Source of the DNA: Culturomica massiliensis
Lineage (GTDB): Bacteria; Bacteroidota; Bacteroidia; Bacteroidales; Marinifilaceae
DNA: 64,000 bases
Direction of reading: 5' to 3'
Assembly (NCBI RefSeq): GCF_900091655.1
Contig: NZ_LT594621.1
Location: 930,001-994,000, forward strand
A model generated the notes under the pieces. The model was not told the origin of the DNA. It made no database searches and saw nothing but the letters and a program-made list of their open reading frames with translations. Of this stretch, positions 52,458 to 62,375 are shown piece after piece; the first letter of the stretch is position 1, and every line of letters begins with the position of its first letter. A program made the position numbers and the translations under genes.

Positions 52458-54362
52458 TTATTCATAATTCAACACTTTAGGTTTACGAACCTGAAAATCG
52501 TAAAATCCATTCTGTAAATTTCCGGACATAGAAGCCTCAAATACCCGCATATCTTTCGGCGCTGAAGGATAGAAAGACAAACGCAAACTAATGTTTTTAA
52601 AGACAATATTATCGTTTCTGAGATTGATAGCAAATCCCATTCCCCAATAGGCTCTGCTCTTGAGTATAGATGTATTTTCAGGAGCAATGGCTCCGACATC
52701 CACAAAACCGGTCAAAGCAGCCCGGAATCCTTTTTTAATATAAGGCATGAAAAAAGTCGCCGACAAAGAAGTCGAAAGCTTCTGATTTCCGCACAATGTA
52801 TCAGAATCGAATCCCAATATATCATAATCCTTCATATAAAGATGATCTGCCGGATAACGCCGTATTCCCAGTACGTAGTTTATATCATTATAAAAGCGGA
52901 AACGCCAGGAACCCAGTGCCTGCAAATTGCTGATATGATGCAATCCGACCTTCAACATCCCCCGCTCAAATCCCCCCTGATTTATATACGATCCAATCCC
53001 GGCATCGAAAGAATACAAACGCTCTGTGGGAAAATCAAAATGGGAATAGCGGACTTCGTAACTGACATAAGCAGAATTCTGAAAATCATTATTCTCATAA
53101 CCAAATGTCAATGCCGAATAAAAACCGGAAGGAATATCTTCCGTACGTCCGAAATCATAAATCAGATTCGCTTTATAATACCTCAATTTCCGGAAAATAA
53201 GAGAACCGAAATAATTCCGGCGATTGTAATAAAACTGATTCGAATCAGAAGATACAACGGGACGGGCATTGAAAATCGTATTCAGAAAACGCCCGGTAAT
53301 ATAAAAATTCCGGTTGTAATTATGACGCGTATTCAGCAAAAACGATTTTCCCACCCATACGTCGAAAGCATGGTAATTAAAAGGAACATCCTGATGTATG
53401 ATATTGACATCCGGTAAAACATCGGCACGATAAACCCGTCCCACAGTAAATCCGCCCGCCCATTTTATCCGGGATGTCAAAAACTGCCGATCCAGCGATC
53501 CCCAAATCTGTTTCGCCGAGTAATCATTCTGATAATAACCGAGAAAGTCAAAGTGGCTACCGAAAGCACTATTGACTTTATACCGTACCGTATTGCCCCA
53601 CTTCTGATCTTTTGTTCCCCGGTAGCTGAAATCATATTCGACAATATGCCCCAAGCGCATAAAATTCTTATTGGCCACTTCAATCCGGGCATTATTCAGA
53701 AAATTGGAAGACACTTCCGCACCCCAGGAAAACTGATCTTTGCAAATAATCGTCAGAACCACCTCGTCCGGATTATCTTTATCTTCAGCCACCATAACCG
53801 TAGCATCGTCGATATTATCCAGACGACGAAGTAAAATCTCATTCTGTACAATTTCAAAAGGCACCAGACGCATTCCGGGTTTTAAAGTCAATTGTTTCCG
53901 GAGAATACGGTCGGCGGATTTCATGTGTATCTTATTCGCCGCATTTTTAAGCCACCCCAAATCCATTTCCAAATAAGTTGTGTCATATACACTTGTACCA
54001 TAAGGGGGGAGCACTTCAATATGGATTTCTTTTATGATCTTTCCCGCATAGGCTTTAAACCGTTCCTCACTGTTCTGTGTACGCATAACATTGACCCGGT
54101 TACGCCGAGGCTCGACAAAAATCATTTTGTACAATTCTTTGGTAAAAGATGACTTGTAAGCCACATTTTTTATCCGGACATATTCATATTTCAATGTATC
54201 CCGGATCAGGCTATCCGGTAAAAAAACCCGGGGACGGGAAAGTATCTTCTCCCGGTTGGCGGTAATCGTGTCCTGTTCTGTTACAGATTGGGCTACAGAA
54301 ACAGTATTTCCTGCAACCAACAGATTCAGCAATAGGCACAAACCGATCAACCGTTTTATCAT
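52458..54362 (-). CDS. Outer-membrane barrel protein with POTRA-like N-terminus
   Basis: A 634-residue exported protein (signal peptide with VAGNTVSVAQ). The N-terminal part has a POTRA-like beta-alpha-beta segment (LTLKPGMRLVPFEIVQNEILLRRLDNIDDATVMV). The remainder is a beta-barrel with aromatic strands, and the central GSLIFRKLRYYKANLIYDFGRTEDIPSGFY resembles surface antigen/BamA-like barrels. The C-terminus does not end in a typical terminal Phe. It is third in the patatin-ApbE-barrel operon. Role in outer-membrane assembly or secretion is inferred. Confidence 0.7.
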   Translation of the reverse strand: MIKRLIGLCLLLNLLVAGNTVSVAQSVTEQDTITANREKILSRPRVFLPDSLIRDTLKYEYVRIKNVAYKSSFTKELYKMIFVEPRRNRVNVMRTQNSEERFKAYAGKIIKEIHIEVLPPYGTSVYDTTYLEMDLGWLKNAANKIHMKSADRILRKQLTLKPGMRLVPFEIVQNEILLRRLDNIDDATVMVAEDKDNPDEVVLTIICKDQFSWGAEVSSNFLNNARIEVANKNFMRLGHIVEYDFSYRGTKDQKWGNTVRYKVNSAFGSHFDFLGYYQNDYSAKQIWGSLDRQFLTSRIKWAGGFTVGRVYRADVLPDVNIIHQDVPFNYHAFDVWVGKSFLLNTRHNYNRNFYITGRFLNTIFNARPVVSSDSNQFYYNRRNYFGSLIFRKLRYYKANLIYDFGRTEDIPSGFYSALTFGYENNDFQNSAYVSYEVRYSHFDFPTERLYSFDAGIGSYINQGGFERGMLKVGLHHISNLQALGSWRFRFYNDINYVLGIRRYPADHLYMKDYDILGFDSDTLCGNQKLSTSLSATFFMPYIKKGFRAALTGFVDVGAIAPENTSILKSRAYWGMGFAINLRNDNIVFKNISLRLSFYPSAPKDMRVFEASMSGNLQNGFYDFQVRKPKVLNYE

Positions 54363-54381
54363 TTCCCCCTCCTCTCTGTCC

Positions 54382-55362
54382 TTATTTCAATACCATTTTC
54401 TCAAAAGCCGGAGACATCCAGATTTCCGATTTACCATCCCGCTCATATACAAAGCATACCTCCAAACCGGGATGCTTAAGTACAATCTCTTTACTTTTCT
54501 CTAACCCCAGCACCATAAAGGCTGTAGCATAAGCGTCCGCCTCCATACAGGTTGGAGCATAAACACTCGAACTCAAAATATCCCGTTGTACCGGATATCC
54601 GGTCAGCGGGTTCAGGGTATGCGCATATTTCTTCCCTTCGTGAATATAATAATTGCGGTAGTTACCTGATGTTGCAATAGCACCTTTTGTCAACTCAACA
54701 ACTAATTCCAGTTGCCGGTTTTGCACTTTCGGATCATCAATCGGTTTATCAATTCCGACCCGCCACGGACGGTTTTTGTCACTCACACCTTTCACCCGGA
54801 TTTCTCCACCGATATCCACCATATAATCCTCTACCCCCTGTTTCTGCAAATAATCGGCAGCCAAATCCACCCCCAATCCTTTGGCAATGGAACTCGCATC
54901 CATTTCAATCCCCTCTTTTTCTTTCAACAAACGTCCTTCTTCCAAACGCAATCTTCCCATTCCCACATACTGCAATAAAGAATCTATTTTTGCCGGTACC
55001 GGAAAACTGTCCCGTTTATATCCAAATCCCCAGGCATTCGATAAAGGAGCTACCGTGATGTCAAAAGCCCCTTCCGTCTCCCGGTTTACCTGAACAGCCA
55101 CCCTGAACATACAGGCAAACAAAGAATCTACCCGCTCTGTCTGGCCACGATTCAATCTGGAAATCACAGAACTATCGTTAAACATCGAAAGCGATGCATT
55201 CACACGTTCCAGCTGTCCGATTAATTCACGCCCTAAATCCCTGTCTGCCCGGTAAGTTATCCGATAATAAGTGCCGTAAATACCGCCTTCTGTGTACCGG
55301 TACGTTTTCGCCTGGCAGGCTCCCAGCAAGCAAAGCATTCCTACATACAACCAATATTTCAT
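54382..55362 (-). CDS. apbE: FAD:protein FMN transferase (lipoprotein)
   Basis: Attaches FMN covalently to Thr residues of partner flavoproteins such as Rnf/Nqr subunits. The 326-residue protein is a lipoprotein (lipobox CLLGAC). ApbE motifs are GTYYRITYRAD, FDITVAPLSNAWGFG, EMDASSIAKGLGVDLAADYL, YMVDIGGEIRVKG, HTLNPLTGYPV and a late metal-binding MEADAYATAFMVLG. It is second in an operon after a patatin-barrel gene, 44 bases upstream, and before a barrel gene, 19 bases on. The flavinylated target is not in the window. Confidence 0.95.
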   Translation of the reverse strand: MKYWLYVGMLCLLGACQAKTYRYTEGGIYGTYYRITYRADRDLGRELIGQLERVNASLSMFNDSSVISRLNRGQTERVDSLFACMFRVAVQVNRETEGAFDITVAPLSNAWGFGYKRDSFPVPAKIDSLLQYVGMGRLRLEEGRLLKEKEGIEMDASSIAKGLGVDLAADYLQKQGVEDYMVDIGGEIRVKGVSDKNRPWRVGIDKPIDDPKVQNRQLELVVELTKGAIATSGNYRNYYIHEGKKYAHTLNPLTGYPVQRDILSSSVYAPTCMEADAYATAFMVLGLEKSKEIVLKHPGLEVCFVYERDGKSEIWMSPAFEKMVLK

Positions 55363-55406
55363 ATTATTCTCATATTAATTCACCACTTTTGATCTCTGTT
55401 TCCAGA

Positions 55407-57599
55407 CTAAAAATAATAACCCAGACTGAAATAAATCCCTAAGTTCTTATCCCAATTTGACATATCGAACAACAACTCGATAGGCCCTATTAAAGTATCG
55501 TAAGAATAAGATATACCCCCGCCCCAAATATCATCCCCACCCAATATATCAAAAAAATTCTTCTCCTGTTTGGCATAATTGGCTGTAGCCGTTACATAGT
55601 GTTTCGAACCGATCCGATACCGCAGTTTCATTCTCAGGGCCAACACCGTATTATCGAACGTTTCAAAATGATGGATACCTACAAACGGTAATTGTTGCGA
55701 CATATACCGTCCAGCAACTTCGCCTCCCATATAATTCCGGTATGAAAAAGGGATGTCCCGGCCGATCAATATCCTTCCGTAAAAAGCAGGCAAAACAGTA
55801 AATCTCCGGCTCAATGACCAGGCTGTTTCGAAATTTCCGGCAAGGGCAGAAAAAGGAGCTCCACCGTCATAATGAATGCCGTTATCGGTATAAAGAGAAT
55901 ACTCTCCTAAAAAAGAAACGCCCCGGGTAGGATAATACTTCTTATCGAAGGTTTCATAACGGGCCAAAGCATGATATCCCAGAAAACCTTCCGGCTTCGC
56001 CTGGGTCGTCATTGAATGATCCGAATACAAAAAAGACTCATAATCGAAATATTCATAGCGAATCCCCAGCATAAATTTACAATTTAAAAGATTGATATCC
56101 GAAAAACTCAATTCCCCAACATGCTGGGAAAAAGTAATATTATCCAATTTATGGCCTTTACGGTAAAGATCGATATCGTTGTATTTATACATATACGATA
56201 ATCCGGCTCTACGTAAAAAGTTTTCTCCGAATAAATACTCGGCTTTTACATACGGATTCATACTCAAACGTCCGGTTAACGACAATTGAAAACCACGTAA
56301 ATTCTTGGGTGAAATCGTTGTATTCAACAATATGGCAGCCATTTCCTGCGAATCAAAACGAAAACCGAAATTAATTGAGCTCGTCGGCTTTTCTTTCAAT
56401 GTCAGGGTCAGATCGTACACTTCTTTTCCATTTAACTGATAATTTACATAAGAAAAAGATCCCGTGCCGTAAAGTATAGCTATCGCCCGATGTAAATCAC
56501 CAATCGAAATATCGGTATTTTCTGTCAGATGGACTTTCTTACGTATCCATTTTTCTTCTTTGGCAGGAACACCTTCGATCAATATTTGTCCGATCCTTAA
56601 AGAATCTGTTATAATGAACTTATTCTCGATTTTTTTCTCGGCCTTTTCCGTCTTGGCCAGTCCTAACTGTTCTTTTAACTTCATAAATTCATCCCAATGC
56701 GCCCAGGCTGCCTCTTCTCCCCGCCGAATCAAAGTATCTATAGCTTCCGGATCAAAACTGGCTGCTGAATAAGGTACAATATCCGGTTTAATATACAGGT
56801 CACACAACTTAATGTTATCCTCATATTTATTCATTCCCATAAACGAAGTCAACTGATCCAGAATATCTAAAACAGAATTCAATTGATCTCTCTTGCGAAG
56901 CTCGGAAGACACATCAACGCCGATAATAATATCAGCTCCCATTGCCAAACCGACATCCGTGGGGAAATTATTGGCTATACCCCCGTCCACCAACAACATG
57001 GAATCGAGCCGTACAGGAGCGAAAACCCCGGGAATAGCCATGCTGGAACGCATCGCCAAAGGCAGGTTGCCCTTATTCAAAACAACTTCCTTCCCATTAA
57101 CAACATTGGCAGCCACACAGGAAAAAGGGATAGGTAATGTCAAAAAAGACAAGGAATCGTGATAACCGATCGTCAATTCCGAAAACAGATTGTAAATATT
57201 TTGTCCGCTGATAAACCCGGAAGGCACTTGTATACGCCTTCCTCCGATCATCGGAATGGATACCAGATATTTCTCATCCGTTTCTTTCTGAGAAAACGGA
57301 AGATTATACCGATACACCCGGTCGCTCAATAAAAAAGACCAATTCTGTTTTTTTACCAAACTGTCCAGCATCTCCGCATCATATCCGATGGAATAGAGTC
57401 CTCCGACAATGGATCCCATACTGGTTCCAGCAATATAGTCAACCGGTATACCTGCCCGTTCCAAAACCTTTAGTACACCGATATGAGCAACACCCTTTGC
57501 CCCCCCGCCACTTAATACCAAACCGACTTTTTTCCGTTCTGCCTGGAGAGAATATGTCAATGTCATAAAAATGACGAATAAAAATACGAACTTCTTCAT
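55407..57599 (-). CDS. Patatin-like phospholipase with POTRA and outer-membrane barrel
   Basis: A 730-residue protein. The start at 57599 gives a signal peptide (MKKFVFLFVIFMTLTYSLQA). Residues 25-215 are a patatin domain with the oxyanion loop SGGGAKG, nucleophile Ser60 in GTSMG and Asp205 in DGG. About 320-400 is POTRA-like (IGQILIEGVPAKEEKWIRKKV), and the rest is a surface-antigen barrel ending YFSLGYYF with terminal Phe. The order matches PlpD-type autotransporters (type Vd). A TAAATTTG -7 element lies at 57638-57631. First gene of the operon. Confidence 0.92.
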   Translation of the reverse strand: MKKFVFLFVIFMTLTYSLQAERKKVGLVLSGGGAKGVAHIGVLKVLERAGIPVDYIAGTSMGSIVGGLYSIGYDAEMLDSLVKKQNWSFLLSDRVYRYNLPFSQKETDEKYLVSIPMIGGRRIQVPSGFISGQNIYNLFSELTIGYHDSLSFLTLPIPFSCVAANVVNGKEVVLNKGNLPLAMRSSMAIPGVFAPVRLDSMLLVDGGIANNFPTDVGLAMGADIIIGVDVSSELRKRDQLNSVLDILDQLTSFMGMNKYEDNIKLCDLYIKPDIVPYSAASFDPEAIDTLIRRGEEAAWAHWDEFMKLKEQLGLAKTEKAEKKIENKFIITDSLRIGQILIEGVPAKEEKWIRKKVHLTENTDISIGDLHRAIAILYGTGSFSYVNYQLNGKEVYDLTLTLKEKPTSSINFGFRFDSQEMAAILLNTTISPKNLRGFQLSLTGRLSMNPYVKAEYLFGENFLRRAGLSYMYKYNDIDLYRKGHKLDNITFSQHVGELSFSDINLLNCKFMLGIRYEYFDYESFLYSDHSMTTQAKPEGFLGYHALARYETFDKKYYPTRGVSFLGEYSLYTDNGIHYDGGAPFSALAGNFETAWSLSRRFTVLPAFYGRILIGRDIPFSYRNYMGGEVAGRYMSQQLPFVGIHHFETFDNTVLALRMKLRYRIGSKHYVTATANYAKQEKNFFDILGGDDIWGGGISYSYDTLIGPIELLFDMSNWDKNLGIYFSLGYYF

Positions 57600-57630
57600 C
57601 AGAATGATCTGTTTTATCAAATTAGAATAA

Positions 57631-57638
57631 CAAATTTA
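57631..57638 (-). promoter_or_regulatory. Candidate -7 element of the patatin operon
   Basis: TAAATTTG on the minus strand, about 31 bases before the ATG at 57599. Confidence 0.5.
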
Positions 57639-57830
57639 GTTCTAATTTAAGAAATAACTTCCGGCAAGAATGTTAAAAAAGGTATCTGTCCGGCTCCAAT
57701 TGTCCAATAGCCGAATATTTAATTATTTTTGCATAAAATAAGGGAAAAAGCAGGGTTTATACAAAACCGGATCCATCCGGTCTGTATTTGCATACACCCA
57801 AGAATCGTTCCTTAAAATAAACGACATAAC

Positions 57831-58982
57831 ATGGCAAAAATACTGATTATCGACGACGAACGGAGTATCCGGAACTCCATGAAAGATATCCTTACTTTTG
57901 AAAAACACGATGTCATTCTGGCGGAAAACGGCATGGAAGGGATTGTTGCCGTAAAGACAGAAAAACCGGAATTGGTATTCTGTGATATCAAAATGCCGAA
58001 AATGGAAGGAATCGAAGTACTCGAAAGAATCAAGGAATTTTCCCGGGATACTCCTGTCGTTATGATTTCCGGACACGGCACAATCGACACGGCTATCGAG
58101 GCTATAAAAAAGGGAGCTTATGATTTTATTGAAAAACCCCTCGATTTAAACCGGATTCTCATTACGATCAAAAATGCCACAGATAAGACATTATTAATAC
58201 AGGAAGCCCAGACTTTAAAAACCAAGGTCAGCAAAAAATATGAAATGATCGGACATTCCGAGGCATTGGAAAAGATCAAACATATGATCGAAAAAGTTGC
58301 CCCGTCAGATGCCCGGGTATTGATTACCGGTCCGAACGGTTCAGGTAAAGAACTGGTTGCCCGTCAATTACATGAAAAAAGCAATCGCCGGGACAATGCA
58401 TTTATTGAAGTCAATTGTGCTGCCATTCCTTCCGAACTTATCGAAAGTGAATTATTCGGACACGAAAAAGGCTCTTTCACTTCCGCCATCAAACAGAAAA
58501 AAGGAAAATTCGAACTGGCACACGGCGGTACGATCTTTCTCGATGAAATCGGCGATATGAGCCTGGATGCCCAAGCCAAAGTATTGCGTGCATTACAGGA
58601 AAACAAAATCAGCCGGATCGGCGGAGACGGTGATATTCCGGTAGATGTACGGGTCATTGCCGCCACCAATAAAAACCTGAAGGAAGAGATTTCCAAAGGT
58701 AATTTCCGGGAAGATTTATACCACCGTCTTAGCGTTATTATCATCGACGTTCCTGCTCTGAATGAACGTTCCGAAGACATAGAAGAACTGATTCAACATT
58801 TTATAGAAGAAATTTGTACCGAAATGCGCACTTCTCCGAAACAAATAGAACCGGCTGCCGTATCCATGCTGCAGGAGTGCGAATGGACTGGAAATATCCG
58901 GGAACTACGCAACGTCGTAGAACGTCTGATCATTTTATGTGGTCCGACCATTACTGCAGAAGACGTACAACTATACAAATAA
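57831..58982 (+). CDS. Sigma-54 response regulator lacking a DNA-binding domain
   Basis: 383 residues: receiver domain with Asp52 in LVFCDIKMPK, linker, then AAA+ sigma-54 activator domain (Walker A GPNGSGKE at 167-174, Walker B GGTIFLDEIGD at 232-242). The sigma-54 contact loop is GSFTSA (214-219) rather than the classical GAFTGA. The protein ends ITAEDVQLYK with no Fis-type helix-turn-helix. It would have to act without specific DNA binding or from solution. It lies 18 bases upstream of hydF, probably in one operon. No adjacent sensor kinase. Confidence 0.93.
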   Translation: MAKILIIDDERSIRNSMKDILTFEKHDVILAENGMEGIVAVKTEKPELVFCDIKMPKMEGIEVLERIKEFSRDTPVVMISGHGTIDTAIEAIKKGAYDFIEKPLDLNRILITIKNATDKTLLIQEAQTLKTKVSKKYEMIGHSEALEKIKHMIEKVAPSDARVLITGPNGSGKELVARQLHEKSNRRDNAFIEVNCAAIPSELIESELFGHEKGSFTSAIKQKKGKFELAHGGTIFLDEIGDMSLDAQAKVLRALQENKISRIGGDGDIPVDVRVIAATNKNLKEEISKGNFREDLYHRLSVIIIDVPALNERSEDIEELIQHFIEEICTEMRTSPKQIEPAAVSMLQECEWTGNIRELRNVVERLIILCGPTITAEDVQLYK

Positions 58983-59000
58983 AAAACAGATACAATAACG

Positions 59001-60182
59001 ATGGATAAACTTCATATTCTGATCACCGGTCGTCGTAACAGCGGTAAAAGCTCACTCATCAATGCCTTAACGGGACAGAAAATAGCGATTGTTTCGGATA
59101 TCCCCGGTACAACAACCGATCCGGTAAAGAAAAGTTTCGAAATACCCGGTTTTGCCTCCGTAATTTTTGTTGATACAGCCGGTATCGATGATGAAGGCGA
59201 ACTCGGTAAACAACGGGTCAATAAGACCTTTGAGCAATTGCCCCGGGCAGATATCGCCATTCTGGTTATTACGGCAAACCGGTTTGAGAGAGAAGAAGAG
59301 CTACTGGCTGAACGTTTCAGTTCTCTTCGTTTGCCCTTTTTGATTTTGCACAACAAAGCGGATCTCTCTCCCCTCAATCCGGTCCTGCAAACCAGTCTTA
59401 AAAGCCAGTATAAAGTCCCGGTCATCGATTTCAGTGCCTATGATAACAAAACTGTCCCCGGTTTACTCGACGCTCTGCGCCGCATTGCAAAAATCTCCAA
59501 TCCTTCACCTTTACTGGAAGGACTTGTAAATCCGCAGGACATCGTGATGCTCATCACCCCTATCGACTCCGAAGTTCCGGTAGGCCGCCTCATTTTACCT
59601 CAGGTACAGGCAATACGGGATATTCTCGATAAGCATTGTATCAGTGTCGTACTTCAACCGGAAGAAATCTCCCATTTTTTATCAACCACCGGTATTATAC
59701 CGAAATTGGTTGTTACCGACAGTCAGGTATTTAAAAAAGTAGCGACACTTATTCCGGCCGACATACCGCTTACCAGCTTCAGTATTTTACTGGCCCGGCA
59801 AAAAGGATGTTTTCAAAAGTACCTGGAAGGCACTCAATACATCCGGCATCTGCAAGACAACGATACAATCCTGATGTTGGAATCCTGTTCTCATCACGTC
59901 AGTTGCGAAGATATCGGGAGAGTTAAACTACCGAATTTATTACGCCAATACAGCGGCAAGCAATTGAATTTTGAATTTATTTCCGGCTTAGACCCGATTA
60001 CACATCCGTTAAATACCTATGCCCTCGTTATCCAATGCGGAGGCTGTATGGTCACACATACGCAATTGAAAAACCGCCTTCTCCCATTTATTGAAGCAGG
60101 CATACCGGTCAGCAACTACGGCATGGCCATCGCTTTTCTTTCCGGCATTTTCGACCGTACAATCGCTCCTTTAAAAAAATAG
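59001..60182 (+). CDS. hydF: [FeFe]-hydrogenase maturation GTPase
   Basis: Scaffold and GTPase that delivers the diiron subcluster to [FeFe]-hydrogenase. 393 residues: GTPase domain (P-loop GRRNSGKSS, switch DIPGTTTDP, DTAG, NKAD), dimerisation domain, and C-terminal iron-sulfur domain. The cluster ligands read Cys296-x-His298 (ESCSHH) and Cys346-x-x-Cys349 (QCGGC); Gln345 replaces the His of the usual HCxxC. HydE, HydG and the hydrogenase are not in the window. The gene directly follows the sigma-54 regulator. Confidence 0.92.
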   Translation: MDKLHILITGRRNSGKSSLINALTGQKIAIVSDIPGTTTDPVKKSFEIPGFASVIFVDTAGIDDEGELGKQRVNKTFEQLPRADIAILVITANRFEREEELLAERFSSLRLPFLILHNKADLSPLNPVLQTSLKSQYKVPVIDFSAYDNKTVPGLLDALRRIAKISNPSPLLEGLVNPQDIVMLITPIDSEVPVGRLILPQVQAIRDILDKHCISVVLQPEEISHFLSTTGIIPKLVVTDSQVFKKVATLIPADIPLTSFSILLARQKGCFQKYLEGTQYIRHLQDNDTILMLESCSHHVSCEDIGRVKLPNLLRQYSGKQLNFEFISGLDPITHPLNTYALVIQCGGCMVTHTQLKNRLLPFIEAGIPVSNYGMAIAFLSGIFDRTIAPLKK

Positions 60183-60336
60183 GAACAAATACCGGCTGAC
60201 TTCGCTGATCTTACAAATAGCTTCCATGCCGGTATATTCCAAAATTGTAATCAAAAATAAAATCTGAAATCGAAGTCTGATTTTTCCAAAAACAATCTAA
60301 ACAGTAAATTTAAAATCGATCCCTCTTGATTTTCAT

Positions 60337-61251
60337 TTAATCAATGGTCTTAAATCCCTGTCCGATAATTTCTTTTGCTTCCATAATGGTCGTAAATGCT
60401 TTCGGGTCGATTTTAAAAATAGCCCGTTGCAAAGTAACGACCTCTCTCCGGTTTACCACCGTCATAATCATTTCCTTTTCAGTACGGTTAAACATACCGT
60501 TTACAGGAACGATGGAACCACCGCGATGTAATTCGGTAAGAATATAGTTACGGATTTCTTCTGTCTTTTCGGAAACAATAAAGAATGTTTTATCACTCGA
60601 ATATCCCTGAATAACAATATCGATTACTTTTCCCATTAGGAAAATCGTCAACCAGGAATAAAACGGTACTTTCCAATCCTGAAATACGATTAAACCGCAC
60701 AGTACAATAACAGAGTCTACTGTCATCTGTAACATACCGATCGGCTTACGGGTCAACTTATTTAAAATAGAAGACAATACATCCGTACCACCGCTGGAAG
60801 AACGTGTCTTTAAAATCAATCCGGCTCCGATACCGATAACTACCCCACCGAAAACACTGGCCAAAAGAACCTCGTCTTGCAACTGAAACGGATCGTAAGG
60901 ATGCGGGTGCCCACATGCTTTCAGAAAAAGAGGCATACCGTCGGCGAACATGGCTACCAGTAAAAAGCAGATAAAAGTCTTCAAACCGAATTGTTTACCC
61001 AACACTTTTACCCCCCATAAACTCAAAGGTAAATTGAAACACAAAGCCGCCATACCGATCGGAAACCCTAGCTGATAATGCAATATCGTCGAAATACCAT
61101 AAATACCCCCCGGTACGATTTTATACGGTGTCATAAAAAAAGTATACCCGATAGAGATGACAAAAGAACCTAATATGAGAGTAGCATAGGTCTGAAACCA
61201 ACGGGCTGAAAAAATTTTATCCTTATAAAAGGAAATGTTCATAACATTCAT
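60337..61251 (-). CDS. YitT/DUF2179 family membrane protein
   Basis: A 304-residue protein with five to six N-terminal helices (FVISIGYTFFMTPYKIVPGGIYGIST opening, VVIGIGAGLILKTRSSSGGTDVLSSILNK) and a C-terminal cytoplasmic DUF2179 domain (TFFIVSEKTEEIRNYILTELHRGGSIV, RREVVTLQRAIFKIDPKAFTTI). Transport function is suspected but unproven. TATATTTG on the minus strand at 61329-61322 is a good -7 element, with a strong palindrome just upstream. Confidence 0.9.
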   Translation of the reverse strand: MNVMNISFYKDKIFSARWFQTYATLILGSFVISIGYTFFMTPYKIVPGGIYGISTILHYQLGFPIGMAALCFNLPLSLWGVKVLGKQFGLKTFICFLLVAMFADGMPLFLKACGHPHPYDPFQLQDEVLLASVFGGVVIGIGAGLILKTRSSSGGTDVLSSILNKLTRKPIGMLQMTVDSVIVLCGLIVFQDWKVPFYSWLTIFLMGKVIDIVIQGYSSDKTFFIVSEKTEEIRNYILTELHRGGSIVPVNGMFNRTEKEMIMTVVNRREVVTLQRAIFKIDPKAFTTIMEAKEIIGQGFKTID

Positions 61252-61673
61252 GTTTACAGAAAGTTTTAATTCATACTTACCGGTAAATCAATCATCACCG
61301 GGACACCAGTTAAAATTCGCGCAAATATACTCCGGCCTTTTTCAAAAAAACATGACATTTGTCATGTTTTCACAAATATGACATAAACCTGGAAAATAGT
61401 AAATAATTTACTTTCACTATAAAGGTTTCCTGTCTGTCACAAATTAAATATTCTATGTAATCCATAATAGATCCGGATATTTTGACACCCTTTGCATAAT
61501 GTAATATGTAAACAATAAACGGAGCAATGGACTTAATCTTTATAAAAAAACGAGAGAATCCATAAAAAATGCTTATTATTGCACTTCACACAAAACCCAC
61601 TTCACCGCTTAAAGGCTTTTTGCCTTTAAAAAGATCAACAGAACGATTAAAAGTTCATTAAACAATAAGCTAC
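61252..61673. promoter_or_regulatory. Divergent region yitT/tetR with two dyads
   Basis: At 61347-61370 is a 24-base perfect dyad with 11-base arms AAAACATGACA and a 2-base spacer; a third ATGACA half-site is at 61378. It lies just upstream of the yitT -7 element at 61322-61329. At 61609-61629, nearer tetR, is the hairpin TTAAAGGC-TTTTT-GCCTTTAA. No gene is present in this stretch. Confidence 0.6.
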
Positions 61674-62267
61674 ATGAGTAAAACCAAAAATAAAATTATC
61701 AATGTCGCCAAAAATTTATTTAAAGAAATCAGCGTATATAAAGCTACAATGAGCGATATCGCCTCTGCTGCCAAAATGAGCAGGCGTACCCTCTATACCC
61801 ATTTTAAAAGCAAGGACGAACTTTATAAATACGTCGTTGAAGACGAAGTGAACAGTATTAACGAAAAACTTCAAAAAGCTGCAGATTCGCCTCTTCCTCC
61901 CGACAGACGTCTAAAATTGTATATCTTGCAACATTTTGGGGTAATCGACAGTTTAGTACGAAGTAACCGTTATATCCGTTACGATTTCCTTTTCAATAAT
62001 ATCCGTGTGGAACATCTACGGCAAGATATAGATCGCAAAGAAATCAAATTGCTTACGGGAATTGTACGGGAAGGCAAAGAAAAAGGCATTTTCCGGGTAA
62101 GTGATCCCCGTATCTTCTCACAAAACTTATTGCTCATGTTTAAAAGCCTGGAGCAAGCTTTTATCCTGGCCAACCGGAAAGATAAAAATTCCCGTACCAT
62201 ATTGGAATATATCGATCTGATGTTCTATGGGATCATCAACCGGCAAAACAGTCCACGAAGTCAGTAA
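61674..62267 (+). CDS. TetR/AcrR-family regulator
   Basis: A 197-residue regulator: N-terminal helix-turn-helix with KNLFKEISVYKATMSDIASAAKMSRRTLYTHFKSKDELYKYVV (about 14-56) and a helical ligand domain without obvious family. Divergent from yitT; the ATGACA-based dyad between them is a candidate target. Ligand unknown. Confidence 0.9.
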   Translation: MSKTKNKIINVAKNLFKEISVYKATMSDIASAAKMSRRTLYTHFKSKDELYKYVVEDEVNSINEKLQKAADSPLPPDRRLKLYILQHFGVIDSLVRSNRYIRYDFLFNNIRVEHLRQDIDRKEIKLLTGIVREGKEKGIFRVSDPRIFSQNLLLMFKSLEQAFILANRKDKNSRTILEYIDLMFYGIINRQNSPRSQ

Positions 62268-62375
62268 CTACGTTTCTGTCAAGCGCGGCTTTGCCGCCGT
62301 TGAGAAAAGTAAAGCCATTATAAATCGACGATTCTAAAAGATACAGTATTCCCTGATAGTAGTATAGCCAACAGT

